Shown here: positions 56,301 to 64,000 of the stretch, piece after piece
How the letters are laid out: each line of letters begins with the position of its first letter
How positions within the stretch are numbered: the first letter of the stretch is position 1
NCBI GenBank assembly: GCA_029582155.1
Contig: CM055909.1
Location: 22,403,347-22,467,346 of the forward strand
Length of the DNA: 64,000 nucleotides
From: Panopea generosa
Taxonomy: Eukaryota; Mollusca; Bivalvia; Adapedonta; Hiatellidae
Reading direction: 5' to 3'
Made by a program: the position numbers and the translations under genes
The notes under the pieces: model-generated
Databases searched by the model: none
What the model saw: the letters and a program-made list of their open reading frames with translations, nothing else
What the model was told of the DNA's origin: nothing

Positions 56301-59300
56301 ATTAACACTGACATCTTACTTCAGTTTGTATTCAAACGCAATTTTAAACTCACTTGACAACCAATGGAATTGCTTCAATTTTCAAAAGTGTTTCTCTCTT
56401 ATTTTTTAAAACTATCTACAATATGATTTAATTATTAAGCTCGCTCCCTTTGGGTTTCTTAATTGTTATTTTTTTACTTAATCAACACTTACTATTACTT
56501 AATATACACGTACTGATCCTCTTTTGTTTTGAGCATAAAACAATATATTTGGTTTGTAAAGGATGTAACTCCATACCGTTAATTGGTAACATTTAACTGT
56601 TCTTGATTACTTTCTTCTTTTTCATCAAGACTAGATATGTATACTGTCGTATCATCAACATATAGATCGGTATTCGCAGAATTTGTAATAGAAACCACGT
56701 AATTTATATACAGTAGAAATAGTAAGGCCTCAAGAATATATTATTTGTAACATGCTGTATACGGAATTTCTTAATTATATCTGCTGTTTATATACAAAAT
56801 TCAACGCTGCTTCTGGGAAATTGTAACGTTTAAATTCATACAGTAACAATGCGTTGTCAACAATATCAAGGTTTTTCTTAAGTCCTTTATGCCATTTTCT
56901 TCCATTCTAGTCGGCCTGTAGTTCAGATAACAAAAGAAAAACCATCAGAGCTAAATTTTACCGAGATAAGGTAGTTAAGTTTGTCAAATAAGTATATATG
57001 AAAAAACGCCCATGTAACGCTTTGAATGACGTCCAGCCTGGCAAAATTGACAAGTTTTTTAGAAACGTTGTACTTCTAGAAGTGTTCTCAGTTTTGCAAC
57101 ATACGGTATAAAATGGGAGACTTTTTTAAGCATTTACATCAAGAGTATGATATCTCCTGAATCAGGTATATTATCCTCCAATAAAAAAGTAGGGAATTCA
57201 ATGCCTGTCCTACTATTCATTGCAATTGAATGCTTACTAAACAGTAACGTCATTCAAACTTTCCCTGAAGCCACTGACCGATCAACGTGCTAAAATGGAC
57301 TTTCCCAACATTGCTATTTAACGAACACAATTGGGAGAGCTGGGTCTTTAAAAAGTAGATTAAGAATTTCATCCCATAGATAAGAGGTCGAATGTGGTAG
57401 ATGGACGAAACCAAATCATGTTCTGTTTCAGGACTGCAAATGTAAACATTGCAATGTACTGAAAGACGAATACCATTTCATAATTGAGTGCAATTGTTTT
57501 GATGAGTTACGAGTACAAGCAAATCCATTGTAAAGCGATTAGGGATTTATATATGTACGTTTATCATTTGAATTGAGAACAAAATCAATAACAACGAAAG
57601 AAATGGTTTAAAATATTTTATTTTCAAGGATTTGAACGGAGACACCATCATTGCTGATGAGCAAGGAAAACCATTACATGCAGTTGAAGTATTTGCAAGA
57701 GCAATATGCTGCCTCAAGACATTTGTTATTGATGATTTGCATAAAGGCACTCTCACTAATGGCCAATCGGATGAGGCATGCACTTCCAGTAAGCGCCGCT
57801 TGGAGGAAACAATCCTGTGGGTCATCACTGTTCCGGCCATCTGGTCAAATGCAGCAAAGCAATTTATGAGACTGGCAGCAGAACTTGTGAGCAAACAATC
57901 AGAATGTTTTAATGTTAATTATGAAATTTATATTCATTGGGGATATGCACTATTTTAACAACATTTATTGGTTAGGATAATGGATACGCATCTTCGTTTG
58001 TTTAGATATTTGCATGTAAAGGGCAATAGAATAAATTGCTGAATTGCTCAAAGAGGTTTTGCTGTGGTTATGATGCTATCAGACGTTCCTGACCTCAGAA
58101 AGTGTGTTGTGATATGATTCACATATATATATATATCAATGCAACGGTGACGTTTCTTTGTAAATGTACAGTTAATATTGATATAAAGAATTTTAGTAAA
58201 GCTTTAAGGTGTCACTACACAGTTGAAGTTTGTTCTTTATAAAATAAGAGCTAGGATTTCCACGGCAAAAGAAAATTCCACATAGAAGTATTTTTTCATA
58301 GTAAGAATGTATACCCACATAAAATGAACAATAACTGGTAGGTTGACAATGTTGGTTTTTTTAAAGAGGGTGCAGCGACACCCTAATATTTTTATTACAC
58401 GCGCACTAATTACAAAATAGGTCGAATGTTCTTAGACATTCGCGTACATACAATGTCAGAAAATATTTATTTATTAATTGATAATGTAACGTTTTCTGAT
58501 TGATATTACCTAGATTCTAAATTTAGGTGCCATATAGTCATTTAACAAGTTTACACAAAAAACTTTATTGTTTTAAGATTCAAATATACTTTGTAACATG
58601 TTTGGGCAAACAGTGTTTCAATACGATTTAATTTAGTTGGCAATCAATGAGTACAATGTATTACATACTGTTATCATGTATATTATCCAATTGCATCCGA
58701 TTGGAGGTTAAAAATGGTTATTCAATATTGTTTTGCTTCATACAATCATCTTTTTTGTTTAAGTGTTCGCAAACATATTCTTTCTTTTATGCTTTAAAGG
58801 CAGGTATACCAGACACACAGTTAAAACTAGTTCTCGAACCAGAGGCTGCTTCGGTGTATTGCCAACAAAAACATCTGATACGGACTAGAGAGGGGTTTGA
58901 CAGATTTAAAGTTGGATGCCGTTATATCGTCGTTGACATAGGAGGTAAACAAGTGATATAAATAAGTAACTGTAGGTTTATTGCAGATCAGATTTCTTCT
59001 AAATAATATTTTTTATATTATAATTTGTGATCGTGTTTAATAATTAAAATATTAGTGCATTTTCACTGGATCAATAGAGATTCTTGTAATGTTTTCCCAA
59101 TGTTGTTATTTGCTTGATTTTAATTTTTGAAAAGGTGTTAAGGTTGATTGGGTCTAGGTTGCTAAAAATGAAAATAAAAAAAAACGTTTCTGCTCATAAA
59201 CTTCAATCTCTGGTCAATAACGTTGTCGTTTTTGTTTTGTTGTTGTTGTTTTTTTTGTTTTATTTTTTCTTATTTTGATATTTTAGGTGGAACCGTCGAC

Positions 59301-60503
59301 ATAGCTACACATGAAGTCGTTAACGAAGAGGGTCATGTCATTGAACTATATCCTGCAACTGGAAATCAGTTTGGAGGATTACAAATCGATAAGAACTGTC
59401 TGAATTACTTACAAAGTATTTTTGAAGAATATTTTAAAATATGGAAGGAGGAGAACTATACCAATTTTTTGAAATTTGAAAAAGAGATAGAATATCTGAA
59501 AAGAAATATGTCAAACACATCGGAAACAATCTTCCAGAAAATACCATCAACCTTACGCACGATTGTGTTAAATGAACGAAAATTCTTCTTCTTGAAAAAA
59601 TATAATTCATTTAAAGAGTTCCTCCTAACAAAAATGAAGATGAATGATACTATTGAACAAACTAGCGAAGACAAGAAACTGCCTCTAATCTTCGAAACCG
59701 TAGAGAAATTCTTTCATCAAACCGTTAAAGGTGTTCTTGATATTTTGAACCAAATATGCAATGAAGTAACAGGCATAAAAACTCTTTTACTAGTCGGTGG
59801 TCTGGCTAATAGTGAATTCATCCAAAAGAAAATAAGGGATGAATTTCACAACATGCAGGTGATCGTCCCCACAAACCCAGTATTAGCTGTCCTGAAAGGT
59901 GCCATTCAATTGGGAAGTAAACCACAAACAATAGTTGGTAGAATCGCCAGGTACACGTACGGAATTGGCGTGATAGAAGACTTTGTAGAAGGTAAACACC
60001 GTGAAGAGTTCAAATTACGTCGCAATGGTGAGCTGGTTTGCGATAACGTATTTTGCAAGCTAATCGAAAAGGGTCAACTACTAAAATATGGCACAAAATT
60101 TTCTACACAAACTGTCCTATCAGCCGTAGACGAAGACCTGAAGACAGCAATATTCGCGTTAAAGCTTTACCGATCAACTGAAAAATCGCCATCTTACATT
60201 ACAGATAAAAGTTGTGCGTGTCTTGGTGGCTTTGAAAAAACTCCTATTGATGGAAGATGGCCAAACTACACTGAAATAGCAGTAGATATTGTCGTGGGAG
60301 AGGCTGAGTTCAAATTCTACGTGACACAGCCAGGACGTGAGCGATACGAAGCAAAATTTGATTTCCTTCATGCTCATAAAAAATATGAAGATAGGCAACC
60401 AGAAACAACTGAAATGTTGCTCAGGAGGTTGGAAATGTTGAATGCCGAACTTTCTGAGTTGAAGCGAAAAAGGGAGGAACTCTACCAAAAGTTGATGAAA
60501 TGA
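53311..60503 (+). CDS. HSPA12: HSPA12-like Hsp70-family protein, five exons, complete
   Basis: Exons 53311-53323, 55496-55845, 57629-57886, 58800-58944 and 59287-60503 join in frame to 660 residues, about the length of vertebrate HSPA12A/B (about 675-690). Motifs in order: phosphate-1-like AINFGTSSSGYA (residues 25-36), FFRKFKMQLYEKM, WVITVPAIW...AAKQFMRLAAE, LEPEAASVYC (219-228), phosphate-2 VVDIGGGTVD (251-260) and the adenosine motif LLLVGGLANS (422-431). HSPA12 proteins are divergent Hsp70 ATPases lacking the usual substrate-binding domain, and are greatly multiplied in bivalves, where they are linked to stress and immunity. Odd points: Asn27 replaces the Asp normal in phosphate-1, and the C-terminus ends in a charged coiled coil (628-660). 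The neighbourhood gives no functional link. Confidence 0.9.
53757..53975 (+). mobile_element. MITE family T, copy B
   Basis: GTATCTCCCGGATCAGTATA, CAACTGACCAATCAACGTGC and CAACATTGCTATTTAACGGA place it in the family. It lies in HSPA12 intron 1. Confidence 0.75.
54313..54598 (+). mobile_element. tRNA-derived SINE, family 1, full length
   Basis: Head GCCGGGCCCGATTAGCTCAG and B box GAGTTCGAATTCCCG, body TGCTCGAGTACTGGTTAACC and a (CAAT)n tail. It is one of the better preserved copies and lies in HSPA12 intron 1. Confidence 0.88.
54600..55495 (+). other. HSPA12: HSPA12 intron 1, 3' part
   Basis: Contains an AT run near 55080 and GACGGACG-type short repeats around 55130-55240 and 55360-55395. 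No gene seen. Confidence 0.5.
55496..55845 (+). CDS. HSPA12: HSPA12 exon 2: nucleotide-binding domain start
   Basis: The acceptor TTCTTACAG opens PSSISTSSDFEIDPFSVLAA, then INFGTSSSGYAHV, APTAILFEEES, FGHEAEKKY and FRKFKMQLYEKM. It ends at ATG|GTATGG, phase 0. These match the HSPA12 blocks VDFGTTSSGYA, PTTILL, FGYAA and FKMKL. Confidence 0.9.
56585..56905 (-). mobile_element. LINE reverse transcriptase fragment
   Basis: The minus-strand translation gives LDIVDNALLLYEFKRY (motif A region), then LEALLFLLYINYVVSI and TDLYVDDTTVYISSLDE, with the YVDD box at 56651-56662. The LLFLLYIN plus YxDDTT arrangement is that of CR1/Jockey-like non-LTR elements. The part between motif A and LLFLLYIN is shortened and shifted in frame, so the copy is dead. 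It lies in HSPA12 intron 2. Confidence 0.72.
57141..57342 (+). mobile_element. MITE family T, copy C
   Basis: GATATCTCCTGAATCAGGTA, AATGCCTGTCCTA, CACTGACCGATCAACGTGCT and CACAATTGGGAGAGCTGGG. It lies in HSPA12 intron 2, directly before a LINE fragment. Confidence 0.78.
57347..57560 (+). mobile_element. LINE C-terminal fragment
   Basis: The translation includes LKSRLRISSH, EVECGRW and CKHCNVLKDEYHFIIECNCF, the cysteine/histidine block at the end of CR1/Jockey-type LINE proteins (C-x-x-C...DEYHF...C). It belongs to the same kind of element as 40.1-41.2 kb and is only about 200 bp long. Confidence 0.7.
57629..57886 (+). CDS. HSPA12: HSPA12 exon 3
   Basis: Eighty-six codons from DLNGDTIIADEQGKPLHAVE to ILWVITVPAIWSNAAKQFMR and LAAEL. 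The WVITVPAIW...AAKQFMR block is highly characteristic of HSPA12. Acceptor TTTTCAAG, donor GTGAGC. Confidence 0.92.
57887..58799 (+). other. HSPA12: HSPA12 intron 3, nothing recognised
   Basis: AT-rich intron; a short AT run lies near 58120. No repeats assigned. Confidence 0.5.
58800..58944 (+). CDS. HSPA12: HSPA12 exon 4
   Basis: AGIPDTQLKLVLEPEAASVY, then CRYIVVDIGG split across the donor G|GTAAAC. LEPEAAS and VVDxGGG are the connect and phosphate-2 motifs. A second AG four bases downstream would break the frame. Confidence 0.92.
59287..60503 (+). CDS. HSPA12: HSPA12 exon 5: rest of the protein and stop
   Basis: Long last exon: GTVDIATHEV, YPATGNQFGGLQID, LLLVGGLANSEFIQKKI, YTYGIGVIEDFVEGKH, and finally TEMLLRRLEMLNAELSEL followed by KRKREELYQKLMK and TGA. 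HSPA12 proteins have the same GG-x-F/Y-G-x-L-x-(I/V)-D and TYG(I/V)GV blocks. The end forms a predicted amphipathic coiled coil. Confidence 0.93.
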
Positions 60504-60757
60504 GTTTCAAGTTCGCGTCGTTGTTACAAACAAATGACGACCAACATTCGTTGAAACAAGCTAAACGTCACTTTCCAATTTGCATCGTTAGTCTAATAAC
60601 GAATTCCTTAGTTCCAATAACTTTTACCTTATTTATTCAACCAAGTTCTGTGTCCTCTTTTACAAATAATGACAGTATTTAAAAATCGAATGATATGCTA
60701 ACTGAATATGCCGCTACATCAACAGATGGAGTTTGGTCGAACCCCACAAAAACAATT

Positions 60758-60763
60758 AATAAA
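60758..60763 (+). other. Possible polyadenylation signal AATAAA
   Basis: First AATAAA after the HSPA12 stop, 255 bp downstream. It lies where the LINE endonuclease coding part begins, so if used, the HSPA12 3' UTR would end inside the LINE. No other evidence. Confidence 0.3.
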
Positions 60764-61445
60764 TTAGGTTGGAATGTAGGTGGTTTGACAAATAAGTACA
60801 AAATTATGAATTTGGACAGTATTTTGATAAATTCGATATTGTATGCTTATTGAAACTTGGTTGATTCCCCGATTTCAACTATTTTTGTAAAAGACAGTTT
60901 TACATTGGAGACTAATGACTGGGGAAATTGTATACGTTTGACGGAATATTTGTCGGTTTATTGCACTTGTTATGTCAGGTGATGACTATGGTGTGTTTCT
61001 CAAATTTGAGAAAAAGTTTGTTCAAATGGAAAGCAGAAACTCCTGTATTTTATTTATCTGCTTAAATTACCCATTATGTGACGGTAAACATTAAAAGGCG
61101 TTGAAATCCTCAACAGATCGATACTACAACTTAACATACATAATGATACCGACATTTCATAAGTGGCGATTTCAATGCGTGTACGTCAGATAGAAGTGGC
61201 GCTGTTACGGGTAGAAGTATCTCACTTGATTTAGATCCTTATCTGTGTGTTCGGTTTAGATCATCTGGATCTCTGTAAAACATATGTGCATTGTATTACG
61301 CATTGCTAATTGTCGACTGTTTGGAGACAAAGAAACAGGTGGATTTACATATATCGGGCCGACGGATGTTCCGCATGATAAACGTTATGCTTACTTCTGA
61401 CGATTTAGCATATTCTTTAATTGATTTTAAAATCGAGATTCCCAG

Positions 61446-61650
61446 TTGTCTATCCCAGAACCTGATATCTCCCGAATCAGGTCTATTAACCGCCAATGGA
61501 AAAGCAGGGAATTATATGCCTGTCCCACAAGTCATAGCAATTGAACACTTACTAAATTATGACGTCATTCAAGTTTTTCCTGAAGCAACTGACCAATCAG
61601 CGTGCTCGTAACAATTGCTATTGGACGGACCCAATCGGGAGAGCTGGATA
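61446..61650 (+). mobile_element. MITE family T, copy D (best preserved)
   Basis: CCTGATATCTCCCGAATCAG begins the family core; GCAGGGAATTATATGCCTGT and CAACTGACCAATCAGCGTGC follow; the end is CCAATCGGGAGAGCTGGATA. The outer ends CTATCCCAG...CTCCCGAAT and (reverse complement) TATCCAGCTCTCCCGATTG form imperfect terminal inverted repeats. It is inserted in the LINE endonuclease region. Confidence 0.82.
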
Positions 61651-64000
61651 CGTTCTACAGACTAGATGCGCATTGCATCTTCACATTTTCCTTTGGCTGC
61701 AAGCAGTTGGTGAGATACAAGGTTAAGCGAAATACCTTAGCGGATTCATATGAAGCATAAGTCACAAGAAAATTTTATCTTTACCGAAGATAATGTACAC
61801 AGAGTTCAATTATCTAAAATTGTAACAAATTACTTTTTAAGGAGTTCATCAATTCAATTATGGACACATCAGCAAGTCCGCAAGGTTTAGTAATTAAATT
61901 CAATGACATTATACGAAGACACTGAATGTTACTTAAAACGTAAGAAAGCATTTGCAAATGTACAACCACGATGGTTCGAGCTAAGATATTTGAAAACCAC
62001 AAGTCTATCTTCAGAAGAAACACAACTGTATCGAATCTTAACGACTATAAGGCTGCACGAAGCAAATTCAAAGATACCTTCGAAAAGGTATACACAATAT
62101 GTGTATAGAACAACAATTAAAATACCTTATAATTAAAATTTAAAAATGTATATATACTTGAAATGAAAGCAATACTTCAATGCCAAATTATAATTGTGCA
62201 GAAGAATAGAAACGTCAATCTAAATGCCTATATTTAAAAGTGGTGATGAAGTCGTAATCGCTTATGTGGACTTTATGTCTGTCACTATTATTTGTAACGA
62301 ATTTGGGGATTCATTTTTTCATTCTGAAATTACTGATTAAAGAAGAAATATTGATGACAATAAAGAACTTACGTGAAACTTCGAGTGTAAACGATGATAA
62401 ATCATCTCCAGAAATATGTAAAAATAGCGTTTATATTAAATGCTGTTGGCGAATATACCATTTCATTGTTTATATAGTATCGTTGAATGTCCAGTTTCCA
62501 GGAGCAGAGCAATAAGTGTGGCTATACAAAAAAGGTTATAGAAATAATATTGGTAACTATAGGAATATATGCTTTTTAAAAATTATTGGTAAAAATGTAT
62601 ACTGACTAAATGCATTACATTTTATGTTGATATGTTTCACCAAATAATAGAACCTCAAACAGAATTTCGGGAAAGTTACTCTACAATAGATAACACTTTC
62701 ATATTTAAAGCAATTATAAATAAATAATTGTCGAAAAATGTGGTCAAATGTATGCTGCTTGGTAGTGTTTGATAACCATTAATAGACAAAGCTATAGAAA
62801 ATATGTGTAATAAAAGGATTTAAAGATAAACCTAATAACACAATAGTATGAATGTATAAATCGGTACAGACATGTGTTAGAGTAATGAATGGTCTTACAG
62901 AGGTTTTCAGTTGCACGAATAGATTGAAATAGAACTGTTTCGTTTCACCGATTTTATAAACGAGCTAATAAAACTAACAGATGACAGCAGATTGAAAGGT
63001 ATATAGTTCTTTCCGGATAACTATGAAATCTACACGCTGTTCTTCGGAGCTGATCTGACTTTGAAAGCAGTAACTGTTATGGGCTTACAGAAACTGTCAA
63101 ATGCGTTAAAGAAATTATGTGAAAGTAAATACTACAAAATCCAAAATAATGGCATTCAAAAACAATGGAAGGCTTACAAGAACCGAAGCTGGTTATTCGA
63201 CAGCACAACGATCAATATAGTGAAACGATTTCCATATGTAGGCATTACAATCAGTAACCAACTAACCTTAGCTGCGATGGCAAATAAACAGGCAACTTAA
63301 GCTAAACGTGTGTTTGTGTCTATTTTATCACACACGTATGATTATGACCAGGTTCCAAAACATGATTTCTTTTAAATATTTAACACAAAGATTATCTCAT
63401 TTTCACTATATGGATCCGAACTGTGGAGAATCCAACGCCAAACCTCGACAGATTTAATACAGAAGTATTTATATACGAGGTATATGTGTGTTAACTAGAA
63501 AACTATAAAGGATGCGGTATTAGATAACAATGGTAGATTTCCAATGTTCATTTCCAATGTTCATTTCCAATTCAAATTGTTTGATTGATTCAATACTAGT
63601 GCAAAACCCTGAAAATGAATGAGGATAGATTAATAAAAAATAACTTTTAAACGAATACAGACAAACAAATTGGCAGAATGTTGTAAAGAAATTAGTGTTT
63701 CCAATGGTATGAGTGGTGTATGGACAAACCATTACATTACAAACGAAAAGCAATTCTACGGTGCATTAGGATAGCTGAGCTGAAATACCAGTCAAGAATT
63801 CCCAATACAAATATATTCGTAAAATTGTAGCAACAATGACTATACGGTCTGAATATAAGATGGTGAGTTTAAACCTATGTGTTTTTGTATTATGGATATA
63901 CAGACAGTTATTCATTTATTCTGCCCTATTGCACAACAAATTTGATCAAACTTAAAAATGTTATTAACTAATATGAACGTTCCCATATAACTAGATTTAT

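Larger units (their letters stand above)
60740..64000 (+). mobile_element. Decayed LINE (endonuclease and reverse transcriptase), runs past the window end
   Basis: Blocks in order: WNVGGLTNK (60770-60796) and FDIVCL, the start of the AP-type endonuclease; GDFNACTSDRSG (61165-61200); endonuclease end near 61445; linker ANVQPRWFE (about 61940-61980); RT block QTEFRESYSTIDNTF (about 62656-62700); RT catalytic region LFFGADLT (63038-63061), where FADD is expected; VGITIS; and FSLYGSELW (about 63400-63435). Many stops and shifts, and the changed RT centre, show that it is inactive. It belongs to the CR1/Jockey-type group; the clade is not determined. MITE copy D splits it at 61446-61650. Confidence 0.8.

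Noticed and set aside
56930-57100. Minus-strand translation with TSFKALHG and YLTNL, resembling the end of LINE proteins
   Set aside because: Too short and in the wrong order relative to the RT piece at 56.6-56.9 kb; may be a third LINE scrap, but evidence is weak.
57547-57894. Minus-strand 115-codon frame opposite HSPA12 exon 3
   Set aside because: Antisense shadow of a well-supported exon.
63520-63600. Triplicated CAATGTTCATTTC near 63541 as a regulatory array
   Set aside because: Only two to three short copies inside a decayed LINE; simple local duplication.

Overview
The window looks like AT-rich nuclear DNA of a mollusc, most likely a bivalve. The grounds are short exons with GT-AG introns, three tRNA-derived SINE families, decayed non-LTR retrotransposons, many MITE-like inverted repeats, very large minisatellites, and an HSPA12-type Hsp70 gene (a family strongly expanded in bivalves). 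The species cannot be named from the sequence alone.

Region 1, about 0.7-29.0 kb, minus strand: the first 25 coding exons of a secreted multidomain protein. The splice phases of all 24 junctions agree and give about 1,290 residues: signal peptide, EMI, EGF, a TB-like cysteine module, then VWD-C8-TIL assemblies. The EMI / TB-like / VWD1 / C8 / TIL order and local motifs match the N-terminus of SCO-spondin. The gene runs off the left edge. Its introns hold a 44-bp, a 31-bp and a 35-bp minisatellite, several SINEs, foldback elements, and three copies of a ~56-nt hairpin. Two of the minisatellites touch splice sites: the 35-bp array repeats the 5' splice site of exon 7, and the 44-bp array reaches the 3' splice site of exon 16.

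Region 2, about 29-53 kb: no convincing gene. It is a repeat field: 66-bp repeats (30.3 kb), a SINE whose AAC-rich tail grades into a GTT microsatellite (31.6-32.3 kb), two minisatellites joined end to end (32.9-35.0 kb), a CACT microsatellite plus SINE (38.0-38.7 kb), LINE 3' parts (39.8 and 40.1-41.2 kb), MITEs, a 2.4-kb array of a 25-bp unit followed head-to-head by an inverted array of the same unit (45.6-48.5 kb), a 21-bp array (48.9-49.4 kb) and a 270-bp inverted repeat (50.0-50.2 kb).

Region 3, about 53.3-60.5 kb, plus strand: a complete five-exon HSPA12-like gene (660 residues). It has an unusual Asn in the first phosphate-binding motif and a C-terminal coiled coil. Its introns carry a SINE, two MITE copies and fragments of two LINEs.

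Region 4, 60.7 kb to the right edge: a decayed LINE in plus orientation (endonuclease, linker, reverse transcriptase), split by a MITE and running past the window end.

The two host genes share no visible pathway. One encodes an extracellular matrix or mucus-type glycoprotein, the other a presumably cytosolic chaperone-like ATPase. They are divergently oriented around the repeat field.
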